A stretch of DNA of 64,000 nt from Chryseobacterium piscicola (GTDB lineage: Bacteria; Bacteroidota; Bacteroidia; Flavobacteriales; Weeksellaceae). The notes under the pieces were generated by a model. It saw nothing but the letters and a program-made list of their open reading frames with translations, was not told the origin of the DNA and ran no database searches. Position numbers and translations under genes: made by a program. The stretch is from positions 372,001-436,000 of the forward strand of contig NZ_FTOJ01000001.1 in the NCBI RefSeq assembly GCF_900156685.1. Direction: 5' to 3'. This document shows positions 36,913-45,447 of this stretch, piece after piece (position 1 is the stretch's first letter; every line of letters begins with the position of its first letter).

Positions 36913-37581
36913 ATGAAAAATATATTTTTAGCTCTGTTTTCAGCAACATTTTTGGCGGTATCTTGTAAAAAAGATGAAAAGCCAACCTACATAAAAGATG
37001 AAAATGGAGTTCAACAACCAACTGCACTACTTAACAACAGCCCAAAAGCGTCGTTGATAAATCAGGCAGGCGTAGCTAATAATCCCACGGTTCCCCAAGG
37101 TATGCAGCAAATTTCTGCGCCTCCAGGAATGCTGAATCCCGCTCACGGCCAACCAGGGCATCGCTGTGATATAGCAGTAGGACAGCCTTTAAATGGGCAG
37201 CCATCACAACCATCACAACCGCAAACTACCACCGCCACAGCTCAAAATGTAAGTGCAGGGCAAACCATTACTATAGATCCCAATTCTGTAACTCCAGGGA
37301 AAATAATCGTCGATAGTAAAGGAAAAGCTGCGAAAACTGCTTCAGGCATGAATCCTCCACACGGAGAACCAGGTCATAGATGCGATATTCCTGTAGGGAA
37401 GCCATTGAATAGCAAACCAGCGCCTCAAGCTGTTGCGCAAAACAACGTTCAGGTACAAGCACCACAGCCAGTAACAACAGCTCAACCTGCAGTGGCAAAC
37501 ACAGGTCCAAAGCCGGCAACCAATCCCGCTCACGGACAGCCTTGGCATGATTGTGCAAAGCAAGTGGGTGCGCCCTTATAA
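36913..37581 (+). CDS. lipoprotein with three H-x3-H-x-C motifs
   Basis: The 222-residue protein has a lipoprotein signal with lipid cysteine C18 (LAVSCKK). The body is low-complexity (Pro, Gln, Ala, Thr), with three copies of one motif: NPAHGQPGHRC (75-85), NPPHGEPGHRC (147-157) and NPAHGQPWHDC (204-214), each followed by VG-x-PL. Each copy offers two histidines and a cysteine, a likely soft-metal site. I recall this HGxPGHRCDI motif in many flavobacterial lipoproteins but know no proven function. The neighbours (Cys/His-rich protein, HMA-TonB receptor) support metal binding in the envelope. Confidence 0.65.
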   Translation: MKNIFLALFSATFLAVSCKKDEKPTYIKDENGVQQPTALLNNSPKASLINQAGVANNPTVPQGMQQISAPPGMLNPAHGQPGHRCDIAVGQPLNGQPSQPSQPQTTTATAQNVSAGQTITIDPNSVTPGKIIVDSKGKAAKTASGMNPPHGEPGHRCDIPVGKPLNSKPAPQAVAQNNVQVQAPQPVTTAQPAVANTGPKPATNPAHGQPWHDCAKQVGAPL

Positions 37582-37590
37582 TAATTTTTG

Positions 37591-37598
37591 TAACTTTG
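37591..37598 (+). promoter_or_regulatory. -7 box touching a GTG start
   Basis: TAACTTTG matches TAnnTTTG and ends 4 bases before the GTG at 37603, the same spacing as at 4354-4366. A nearly leaderless message is implied. Confidence 0.45.
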
Positions 37599-37602
37599 CC
37601 CT

Positions 37603-37968
37603 GTGAAACCAATACAGATTTTATTAATTATCTTTTGCTTAGGAATTTTTTTGATTCCTAAAGATAATTTTTATGCTCAGGCTTCACACGAAAATTGTTG
37701 CAAAAAAGAATCTAAAACAATGGCTTGTTGTGAAAAAAAACACAATGAGCACAGTTCTAATGACAGTAAGAAAGACCATCAATCATGTAAAGATGATTGT
37801 TGCTCGTTTTGCGGTACATCTACTACCTTTGCGCAAACTATTTTTACAAAAAGCAATTCTTGGGACATTCCCGTTTTTTCAACCATTCAAAAAAGTCAGT
37901 TTCAGTACGCTGATCCTTTTATTTCAAACAGTTTAGAAGAAATTTGGCAGCCGCCTAAATTAGGTTAA
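37603..37968 (+). CDS. small exported Cys/His-rich protein (HYC_CC_PP-like)
   Basis: The 121-residue protein begins at GTG. It has a signal peptide (MKPIQILLIIFCLGIFLIP), a stretch with several Cys and His residues (ENCCKKE, ACCEKKHNEH, HQSCKDDCCSFCG) and the ending EEIWQPPKLG. Paired cysteines and a terminal PP resemble a small Bacteroidetes family named HYC_CC_PP that tends to precede TonB receptors. A metal-binding partner of the downstream receptor is the natural reading. There is no direct proof of the bound metal. Confidence 0.6.
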   Translation: MKPIQILLIIFCLGIFLIPKDNFYAQASHENCCKKESKTMACCEKKHNEHSSNDSKKDHQSCKDDCCSFCGTSTTFAQTIFTKSNSWDIPVFSTIQKSQFQYADPFISNSLEEIWQPPKLG

Positions 37969-38074
37969 TTAGAAAAAATGCAGCTATGTATCAGTTTAAC
38001 ACTCTATAAATGATTGTTTTGCTTTTATATTGCTTGATTATTACTTTAATTCAATTAATCTAAATTTTAAACAA

Positions 38075-40768
38075 ATGAAATTATATATCACCAAGATCAT
38101 TCTTGGGACATTCTTTTTACTTACCACACTTATTCCTGCTCAAAATATTTCAGAAAACAAGTATCTTGTAAAAGGTAACTGCGAGATGTGTAAAGAAAGA
38201 ATAGAATCTACCGCTCTGAAAGCAGGAGCGAAAAAAGCAATATATTCTATTGATAAACAAACACTTACTCTAGAGACTTCTGCAAATATTTTAGCAGAAG
38301 ATATTTTAAAGAAAATAGCAGAAGCCGGGCATGATAATGAAAAGTTTAAAACGTCAAATGAAACTTACCAAAAACTTCCAAGTTGTTGCCATTACGAAAG
38401 AGAAACTCTGGCTGAAAAACCTTCAGCCACAGACAATCACAATCATTTAAAAAATGAAAATGAGTTTTTTGTAAAAGGAAATTGTGAATCTTGTAAAGCA
38501 AGAATAGAGAAGGCCGCAAAATCTGCCGGAGCAAAATCTGCAGTATGGAGCGCAGAGAAACAAACTGTACTTTTAGATTTCGATTCTTCAACTACTTCTG
38601 CAAATCAAATTCTTAAGAAAATTGCTGAAGTAGGCCATGATAATGAAAAATATAAAAGTACAGATGAGGTCTACAAAAAACTACCCGCATGCTGTCTCTA
38701 CAACAGAGAAACTGAATTGGGTGAGAAAAACGAAAACATACATTCTGACCATATAGAAAACGTTCCTGCAATTAAAAATAGTGATACTGAGCTCAATCAA
38801 GAGAGCAGTACAGCAAAAGAAAATTCAATTGCTGGTGTTACACTTACTGCAACAAAAGCCGCGACTTCGTTGAACAAAAAAGAAACAGGTCTTGTCTTTA
38901 ATATTGATAAAAAAGAACTTTTAAAAGCAGCATGTTGTAATTTATCCGAAAGCTTTGAAACTAATGCTACAGTTGATGTTTCGTTCAGTAATGCTGTAAC
39001 AGGAACAAAACAGCTTAAGATGTTGGGTTTGGATCAAAAATATACGAGTTTAACGAAAGAACTATTACCCGAAATTCGCGGTATTGCTTCCGCTTACGGT
39101 CTTAGTCTTATTCCTGGAAGATGGATTGAAAGTATTCAGTTAACAAAAGGCGGAAGCACGGTTACCAACGGTTACGAGAGTATCACAGGACAAATTAATA
39201 CAGAATTAATCAAAAGTGCGGAAAAATCTGAAACTTCCTTAAATCTATTTGCCGATTTCAATGGAAGAGCAGAAGCGAATATTACTCATGTAGAGCCCAT
39301 TAATGATCACTGGACGCAAACTTTGCTTCTTCACGGAAACGGAACTTTTGGAGATACAGATATGAATGAAGATATGTTTTTGGACCGTCCTAAAGGTACA
39401 CAGATAAACACAGCCTATTTGTTGAATTACAATGATTTAGAACGTTCCGGATTTGGTTCGCATTTCGGGATAAATTTTGTAAAAGATGAAAGAACTGCGG
39501 GACAAACAGGATTCGATAAAAAATTGCCACAAAGCCAGCAATCACTTTACGGAGTGGGTATTGATATATCAAGATTTCAGGTTTGGAACAAAACAGGATA
39601 CGTTTTTAAAGGAAAGCCTTATCAAAGTTTAGGATGGATGAATCAGTATGTTTATCACCAGCAAGACAGTTTTTTTGGTCTTAGAAATTATTCTGGCCAG
39701 CAACAAACGTACTATTCAAATTTAATTTTTGAAAGCATCATCGGAAACACCAATCACAAATACAAAACAGGAGCAAGTTTTCTGTATGATAGCTACAAAG
39801 AAAATTATCTAATTAACGATTTTAAAAGAAATGAAGTTGTTCCTGGAGTTTTTGCTGAATATACTTTAACAGGTTTAAAATATACATTGGTTGCTGGAGC
39901 AAGAGTAGATTTTCACAATCTGGCAGGTACACAGTTCACACCAAGAATTAATTTTAAATATGATTTTACCCCAAAAACTATTGTAAGATTGTCGGCAGGA
40001 AAAGGTTTCAGAACGGCGAATGTTTTTGCAGAAAACCAACAGTTTTTCGCTTCTAATAGAAATGTTCAAATTGTAGAAAATGGAGGAAATATATATGGTT
40101 TAAAACCTGAAATAGCATGGAATTATGGTGCTAGTTTACAACAGGAATTCAAAATTTTCGGAAGGAAATCTACTTTAATGGTTGATTTTTTCAGAACAGA
40201 TTTTCAAGATCAAGTCTTGGTTGATCTAGACCGGTCGCCACAGCAGTTAACGTTTTATAATCTGAATGGAAAATCATTTGCCAATTCATTTCAGACGCAG
40301 TTTGATTTCTCTCCTTTCAAAAATTTTGATGTGAGATTGGCTTACAAATATTATGATGTACAGGCAGACTACATTAATGGGAGACGTGAGGTTCCTTTTA
40401 TGGCAAAGCACAGAGGTTTTGTGAATCTGGCGTACGCAACCAACAAAAATAAAAATGAAGGTTTCTGGAGTTTTGATACTACATTAAATATAGTTGGAAA
40501 ACAGAGGCTTCCAGGCACATCAACAAATCCTATAGAATTTCAAATTCCTGTTTATTCCGAATCGTATGCAATTGTTAATGCACAAATTTCTAGAAATTTC
40601 AACAAAAAACTAAGAGCTTATGCTGGTGGAGAAAACTTAACATCTTATCATCAGAAAAATGCGATTGTAGATTTCAGAAATCCTTTCGGAAATTACTTTG
40701 ATGGCGGAATGGTGTATGCTCCAATCATGAAAGCCAATTTCTATGTGGGTTTTGATGTTACTTTTTAA
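38075..40768 (+). CDS. TonB-dependent receptor with two N-terminal HMA-like modules
   Basis: The 897-residue protein begins with a signal peptide (residues 1-22). Two similar modules follow: GNCEMCKERIE (CxxC at 36-39) ending LPSCCHY (104-105), and GNCESCKARIE (137-140) ending LPACCLYN (207-208). Each resembles a heavy-metal-associated domain plus a CC tail. A linker, a plug (AACCNLSESFETN, IRGIASAYG, TNGYESITGQI) and a 22-strand-type outer-membrane barrel complete it, ending in F. The frame is open 15 codons earlier, but the signal peptide sets the start at 38075. It probably imports copper or another soft metal. Confidence 0.85.
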   Translation: MKLYITKIILGTFFLLTTLIPAQNISENKYLVKGNCEMCKERIESTALKAGAKKAIYSIDKQTLTLETSANILAEDILKKIAEAGHDNEKFKTSNETYQKLPSCCHYERETLAEKPSATDNHNHLKNENEFFVKGNCESCKARIEKAAKSAGAKSAVWSAEKQTVLLDFDSSTTSANQILKKIAEVGHDNEKYKSTDEVYKKLPACCLYNRETELGEKNENIHSDHIENVPAIKNSDTELNQESSTAKENSIAGVTLTATKAATSLNKKETGLVFNIDKKELLKAACCNLSESFETNATVDVSFSNAVTGTKQLKMLGLDQKYTSLTKELLPEIRGIASAYGLSLIPGRWIESIQLTKGGSTVTNGYESITGQINTELIKSAEKSETSLNLFADFNGRAEANITHVEPINDHWTQTLLLHGNGTFGDTDMNEDMFLDRPKGTQINTAYLLNYNDLERSGFGSHFGINFVKDERTAGQTGFDKKLPQSQQSLYGVGIDISRFQVWNKTGYVFKGKPYQSLGWMNQYVYHQQDSFFGLRNYSGQQQTYYSNLIFESIIGNTNHKYKTGASFLYDSYKENYLINDFKRNEVVPGVFAEYTLTGLKYTLVAGARVDFHNLAGTQFTPRINFKYDFTPKTIVRLSAGKGFRTANVFAENQQFFASNRNVQIVENGGNIYGLKPEIAWNYGASLQQEFKIFGRKSTLMVDFFRTDFQDQVLVDLDRSPQQLTFYNLNGKSFANSFQTQFDFSPFKNFDVRLAYKYYDVQADYINGRREVPFMAKHRGFVNLAYATNKNKNEGFWSFDTTLNIVGKQRLPGTSTNPIEFQIPVYSESYAIVNAQISRNFNKKLRAYAGGENLTSYHQKNAIVDFRNPFGNYFDGGMVYAPIMKANFYVGFDVTF

Positions 40769-41041
40769 TATTTTCATCAAAATGTTTTTTATCTTTTTAT
40801 AGCATAAAAGACGGTTGTTTTCTATAAGGCAGCTCTTCTTTTAGTACAAAGTTATTTTTGTTTAAATCTAAAATTTCCAAATAAAACAAATCTTGAAAAT
40901 ATTTTCTCGGTTTGTTTTATTTAAAATTAGAATAATTGTTAGTAAAATATAAATGATTTATTTTAAAAAATGAGGTTCAAAATCAATTGATGGTTTCAAT
41001 TTTGTATCTTTAAAAATCAAATTTAAACATCAAATATTTTT

Positions 41042-41461
41042 ATGAAACGTAACGCAACAGCCGTTTGGAACGGTACAGTAAAAGAAGGGAAGGGCCATAT
41101 CACAACGCAAAGTACCACTTTAAATCAAACTCAATATTCTTTTGGAAGCCGTTTTGAGGAAGGTGTAGGCACCAACCCAGAAGAACTTTTAGCAGCCGCT
41201 CACGCAGGATGTTTTACAATGAAACTGAGTGCTGAATTAACTCAGGCAGGTTTCACTCCGGAAGAATTGACCACAAAATCAGTCATTACTTTAGATCCTG
41301 CTGCTGGAAAAATTACAAAATCTGAATTAACTTTAACCGCCAAAATACCGGGTATTTCAGAAGAAGATTTCCAAAAGTATGCAAAAATTGCTGAAGAAGG
41401 TTGTCCTGTAAGTCAGGCTTTTAGCTTTGAAATTAGTTTGACTGCGACTTTGGCAAATTAA
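41042..41461 (+). CDS. OsmC family peroxiredoxin-like protein
   Basis: OsmC proteins reduce organic hydroperoxides with a reactive cysteine pair. The 139-residue product shows both: C in LLAAAHAGCFTMKLS and C in EEGCPVSQAF, with GSRFEEGVGTNPEELL before the first. The length and start (MKRNATAVWNGTVKEGKG) fit the OsmC subgroup, not Ohr. It is cytoplasmic and transcribed alone, with 273 gene-free bases upstream. Confidence 0.9.
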   Translation: MKRNATAVWNGTVKEGKGHITTQSTTLNQTQYSFGSRFEEGVGTNPEELLAAAHAGCFTMKLSAELTQAGFTPEELTTKSVITLDPAAGKITKSELTLTAKIPGISEEDFQKYAKIAEEGCPVSQAFSFEISLTATLAN

Positions 41462-41580
41462 TATTTTACCAAACATTTGCTGCCCAGGAGCACTATGTAT
41501 GTACAAAAAATATAATGATAATTGATGGCACTCCTTAGGAGTGCTATCTTTGTTATAGCCAAAACTGAATAAACCAATAA

Positions 41581-41624
41581 TTTACATTTTGGAAATATTG
41601 TATCACTAACTCTGATACATTACC
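41581..41624. repeat. 44-base linker repeat, copy 1
   Basis: TTTACATTTTGG, then GTATCACTAACTCTGATAC (a hairpin with GTATCA/TGATAC arms) and ATTACC. A closely similar copy is at 44573-44615 and a partial one at 44439-44455, all at edges of RHS modules. Confidence 0.7.
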
Positions 41625-41697
41625 ACACAAAACCCATCGCAATTTCTATGGGTTTTGTTATTCAAAGGAACGAGCGAGACGCTCGCACCAGCCGGGG
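41625..41697. repeat. composite double-hairpin repeat, copy 1
   Basis: Hairpin one is AAAACCCAT ... ATGGGTTTT. About 20 bases later comes hairpin two, CGAGCG, loop AGA, CGCTCG, with tail GCACCAGCCGGGG. It lies just beyond the 3' end of the minus-strand gene at 41703, where hairpin one could act as terminator. Confidence 0.7.
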
Positions 41698-41702
41698 AGT
41701 TT

Positions 41703-42305
41703 TTATTTTTTGGGTAATCTCGTTATGTCTATTGCATTAACTTTTAATAATTCCCCAACGTCTTTGTTGTGTTCTTTTTTTGGTGGTATTATAAAAGTCA
41801 AATATTCAAAAGAGTAATCTGTTTTTTCTGTTGTTACCCAAGAACCTTTACTATACAATTTCACTTGGTCAGTTATATCATTATTTTCTTTAATTATTTT
41901 TGGATAAAATCCTTTATCAAAAGTTTCTTTATCAATATAACCAACGCCAAAATTATTTATTTTAAAATCATTTCCTTTTTCATTAGAAACAAATAATTTC
42001 ACTTCCCCTGAAAAATTCTTTGGGATAACTACTTTATTAGTTGGTCTATATTGACTAGCATAGAATATTGAACAAATAATAATAACAAATACAGAAGTAA
42101 AAGTTAATGTATTCCATTCTGATTTTAATATAATTTTCAGAAAGTATCCTAATAAAAACGATATAAAAAGTAAAATAGGCAAAAAAAGTAAAACCAAAAA
42201 CCAAGGGGATAATATCATTGTCTCAGTTTTTAGCATTTTCCAAATACCAAAACACGAAGACAAAATGCCCAAAAATATAATGACAAATTGTAATTTAGAT
42301 TTCAT
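41703..42305 (-). CDS. membrane protein, candidate immunity protein of the adjacent RHS end
   Basis: The 200-residue protein from ATG 42305 has three or four membrane segments in its first half (LQFVIIFLGILSSC, LVLLFLPILLFISFLLGY, TFTSVFVIIICSIFYA) and a soluble C-terminal half. I recognise no family. Its start lies 4 bases after the stop of the RHS toxin-like end, and this position is where the immunity gene sits in RHS modules. The frame is open to 42356, but MKSKLQFVIIFLGIL is a better start. Confidence 0.55.
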   Translation of the reverse strand: MKSKLQFVIIFLGILSSCFGIWKMLKTETMILSPWFLVLLFLPILLFISFLLGYFLKIILKSEWNTLTFTSVFVIIICSIFYASQYRPTNKVVIPKNFSGEVKLFVSNEKGNDFKINNFGVGYIDKETFDKGFYPKIIKENNDITDQVKLYSKGSWVTTEKTDYSFEYLTFIIPPKKEHNKDVGELLKVNAIDITRLPKK

Positions 42306-42309
42306 TATT

Positions 42310-43638
42310 TTATCTTTTATAGAATTTTGAGGGATAATATGGAGATTTTCCTCCAAAGTCTGTTAAGGTTGGACGAATATTAGCTTTAAATCCACTATGT
42401 GTCTTGACAAATGAAGGCTGATTATACTGCATTCCTACAACTCCGTGAATATATAATGTTGCTGAAGGGAAAACGTTTGTATAAGCATTAACAGATAGAT
42501 TACCTGAACTTTTATCAAAATTAATATTTAGTTTTTGTGCTACGTCCACAATTTTATATCCCATAAAATTTAACCCAATTTCTTCAATAGGAGAAACACT
42601 TGCGTGTTGTTCAAAATTTACATTAATTCCTTTAGAATTACTTGTTATGCCTAACACATTGTTACTTCCACCTTCTCCAGGATAAAAATCTCTTCCTTTT
42701 CCTACGGGCGTAGGTCCAATTTCTATAGATTTAGACGCAGATAATCCTGTCAATTCTCCCTGCGAATTTTCAGAAGCGTTTAAAGTTATTGTGCTATTTA
42801 ATTTATTGCCTGTTGGATCTGTAAAAGGTGGAACGGGACCGTCCCAACTTTTTGAATCTATGTAACTGTTGAAAGTAAAGTATAATTCTTTGCCAAGGTA
42901 ACCTTCGCCTTGTTTAGTAGTATACTGATCATTGGCTTTATTATCCCAATAAATAGAACCGTCTTTTCTACGGACAAAATCATCGGGAGCCCTTCCATCA
43001 GGATCAATAAACCTAATTGGATTGTTAAACGCATAAATATAAGTACTATGACGGGTCATCTTCTCCGCCAACGGATCTACCACGCCCCATCTTCCGATAT
43101 CCGGCATGTAAAATCTTGCTCCATAGTCATACATTCCGGTCTCTTGGAGTTCCTTACCGTTGTACTTATACCGATAACTCACATTCCCCGCCGTAGGATT
43201 ATATCCCTCATGCTTCAAGCCAAATGGGTAGTAATTGTTTTCTTCAAGAACTTCTGCGCCGTTACCATTATTAAAGTAACTCAATCTTACATTTCCCAAA
43301 TGGTCTGTGTAATTGTAAATATACTTATTATTTTCAAAATTGTAATAGCCTTCTGCGGTTGGTACAAAATTTAATGTTGGCGGAAAATTACCGCTTCCTC
43401 CAATGGCAGACTCATATTGAAAACCATCCAGATATTCAGTTATTTTAGTCGTAAAGGCATTGGCAATTATTAAATCTTTGTACTGGTATAATTTTGAAAC
43501 TTTAGTGCCGTCAGACCGGTATTTGTAGGTTATGTTTACATACTGTTTTCCTTTTCTCTCAATATAATCGTTGAATTGTACATATCTGGGTTTTTTTGCT
43601 AAAAATGCAGCAGCTTTATAATAAAAAACCCATCGCAT
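42310..43638 (-). pseudogene. RHS core end 1, N-truncated, with C-terminal toxin-like domain
   Basis: The 442-codon frame lacks the long YD-repeat body of an RHS protein. It keeps the last repeats (YVNITYKYRSDGTKVSKLY), the core signature (DHLGNVRLSYF, YPFGLKHEGYN, YKYNGKELQETGMYDYGAR, MPDIGRWGVVDPLAEKM, NNPIRFIDPDG) and a variable tail of about 230 residues from DDFVRRKDGS that I do not recognise. The apparent start MRWVFYYK is encoded by the composite hairpin repeat at 43625-43725, so the 5' end is a breakpoint. It is probably an orphan toxin end, silent unless recombined into an intact RHS gene. Confidence 0.75.
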
Positions 43639-43725
43639 TACGATGGGTTTTGTGTTTATTTAGCTTGCTCAAAGTCGGGAGACTTTGCGCAGCGGGGTCA
43701 AAGTCGGGAGACTTTGCGCAGCGGG
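43625..43725. repeat. composite double-hairpin repeat, copy 2, with tail hairpin doubled
   Basis: Hairpin one is AAAACCCATCG, CATTA, CGATGGGTTTT. Hairpin two (CAAAGTC, loop GGGA, GACTTTG, tail GCGCAGCGGGG) occurs twice, at 43670-43697 and 43699-43725, 29 bases apart. About 70 bases are nearly identical to copy 3 at 45448-45524. Confidence 0.8.
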
Positions 43726-44418
43726 AAAACGATTAATATCTTTTGCCAAGGACTCAATACTATTGTAAGTTTCCATCAACCCATTATCTATTGTTTTCCA
43801 TATATTAAATTGTCCATATCTTGCATCTACTGCATCCGTCCAAAATTTTATCCAACCAGTCTCAAAAGAAATATTGTCCATTTTTCCCCCATGTGCAAAA
43901 TAATTGAATACTGATGCTGCTGCATTTCCTGTAAAATTATATGCGCCGCCGCCGCCAGCTCCACTGTTATAACTCATCCCGTCAGACATGCTGAAAGATA
44001 AGTACGATTGGTATTTTGGCCCCAATAATGATGTGGGGGAAGGACCCTGCCCAATACTTCCGTCCTCATAGATCCATCTTCCGTCAGGATCAGTTAAAGA
44101 AATCGGGTTATTGGCAACGTATGCATAGGTACTGGTAGAAAGATAATTCTCAGCCAGCTGATCAATACCGTTCCATCTACCCAAATCCGGCATGTATTCT
44201 CTCCAGCCATAGCTGTACATTCCTGTTTCCTGAAGCTCTTTGTTACTGTACTTGTAATTTTTATAGCTTCCCTGTCCAAAAAATGCGGTTCCTGTTTTAA
44301 AGTGATTCATCCCCAAAGGGTAGTAATCATTGTTATCAGTGATCTCAAGAGCGCCTGTGCTGTTTCTTCCGTAAGAAAGCCTTACATTTCCCAAATGGTC
44401 TTTGTGCTGGTAAATATA
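43669..44418 (-). pseudogene. RHS core end 2, truncated at both ends
   Basis: The frame opens after a stop at 44419-44421 with YIYQHKDHLGNVRLSYGRN, so the RHS body is missing. It keeps YPLGMNHFKTG, NKELQETGMYSYGWREYMPDLG and NNPISLTDPDGRW. The variable tail begins IYEDGSIGQG, passes a glycine-rich stretch and stops early: the last 19 residues, from FPAAQSLPTL to VSRL, are translated from the doubled hairpin repeat. The tail's first 80 residues closely match those of RHS end 3. A duplicate broken by repeat insertion or recombination is the simplest reading. Confidence 0.75.
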
Positions 44419-44572
44419 TTAATTTTTAAAATTTTATTATCACTAACTCTGATGCTCAAGGATTAATTATCAGTCATTTATGTATATTTTTTCTACTAAA
44501 ATAAACAAGAGTAGGGAAATGTCTACTCTTGTTTTGATTATTAAATTTAAAATTTGTTTTGAAAATTAATGA

Positions 44573-44615
44573 TTTGCATTTAAAAATGTTGCATCATTAA
44601 CTTTGATACATTACC
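44573..44615. repeat. linker repeat, copy 2
   Basis: TTTGCATTT, then GCATCATTAACTTTGATAC and ATTACC, matching 41581-41624. It overlaps the last codon and stop of the gene at 44611, so the repeat supplies that stop codon. Confidence 0.7.
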
Positions 44616-45159
44616 CCTTATTTCTACGGAATTTTATTAAGTATTCATTCATTAATTTAGCTATATCTTCAACATTATCTTGTAGAGCAGATGTATTAAT
44701 TACAAAGGGAGTACCATATCTTTGTACTCTATTTTTTAAAAAAAAATTCTGAATTCCTTTTTCGTAATTTTCATACTTTTCAACGTGATTAATATAAATT
44801 ATTATATGTTTAATATTATTAATACTTATAGTTTCAATACTCTTGATATCCTCCCACATAATATTTTTGTTTGAATATTGAATTATGCCTATAAATAATC
44901 CATCTTTGTTTATTATTATAGAAAACTCTTTATTAAAAACGCTTTTAGTAGTGATATATACAAGTATTAAACAACCTAAAAGCCCTAATATTCCTATTAA
45001 GAGTACTATTGTCTTATTTGGCATAAGAGCATATACATATTTTGATGGATTCAACAAAAATAAAATACTAAAATAAAGTGTAAAGAATATTAATATCACT
45101 AAAAGTATGATAATGAAAAAATATTTACGTTTATTTTTTTTAAAGATAATATCTGACAT
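44611..45159 (-). CDS. PH-like membrane protein resembling the STM3941 family, candidate immunity
   Basis: The 182-residue protein has two membrane segments (about 13-34 and 48-70) and a C-terminal domain with IIINKDGLFIGIIQYSNKNI, WEDIKSIETI and YGTPFVINTSALQDNVEDI. That pattern resembles STM3941-type proteins, which are often found as RHS or other toxin immunity partners. A likely toxin tail fragment ends 11 bases before its start, which fits that role. It is very AT-rich compared with the core genome. The family call is by motif resemblance only. Confidence 0.6.
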   Translation of the reverse strand: MSDIIFKKNKRKYFFIIILLVILIFFTLYFSILFLLNPSKYVYALMPNKTIVLLIGILGLLGCLILVYITTKSVFNKEFSIIINKDGLFIGIIQYSNKNIMWEDIKSIETISINNIKHIIIYINHVEKYENYEKGIQNFFLKNRVQRYGTPFVINTSALQDNVEDIAKLMNEYLIKFRRNKG

Positions 45160-45169
45160 AATTTTTTAT

Positions 45170-45283
45170 TTATTTATAAGAATTTTCAACAAGCTCCCCG
45201 ACATAATCGCTAGCAAAGTAGCCAGCTACTCCGCCAACTATAAATCCGATAATTGTACCAACACCAGGATAAACCTTAAAAAG
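45170..45283 (-). pseudogene. remnant C-terminus of a toxin
   Basis: Starting after a stop, the frame reads KVYPGVGTIIGFIVGGV, then AGYFASDYVGELVENSYK and a TAA. The PGVGT-IIG-IVGG glycine-rich pattern is typical of the last residues of RHS and other polymorphic toxins. The rest of the toxin is gone: sequence upstream is a REP-like element. It directly precedes the candidate immunity gene at 45159. Confidence 0.5.
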
Positions 45284-45310
45284 TTAGCGTTTCTCTTTAT
45301 TTATAAGTCA

Positions 45311-45336
45311 CGGATTGCAAATCCGCGCTATCGGGC
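45311..45336. repeat. REP-like hairpin with a different stem
   Basis: CGGATT, loop GCA, AATCCG, then tail CGCTATCGGGC, which resembles the GCGCAGCGGGG tails elsewhere. It sits in a 276-base stretch (45284-45559) with no gene. Confidence 0.55.
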
Positions 45337-45447
45337 ACAGTTCGTTTTATTTCATTCTGAGCCAGAATTTCAAGATTTAGATATTTACAGAAAAATGTTG
45401 CTGCGTTTTAGTTTTGTTTTCTAATACAAAATAGAACGCTTTTATAA

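Noticed and set aside
37271..37612. A 113-codon minus-strand frame opposite the H-x3-H-x-C lipoprotein
   Set aside because: It is the shadow of a repetitive plus-strand gene with clear signal peptide and motifs.
45107..45424. A 105-codon plus-strand frame in the RHS region
   Set aside because: It overlaps the immunity gene start, the toxin remnant and a REP-like element in antisense and shows no family features.
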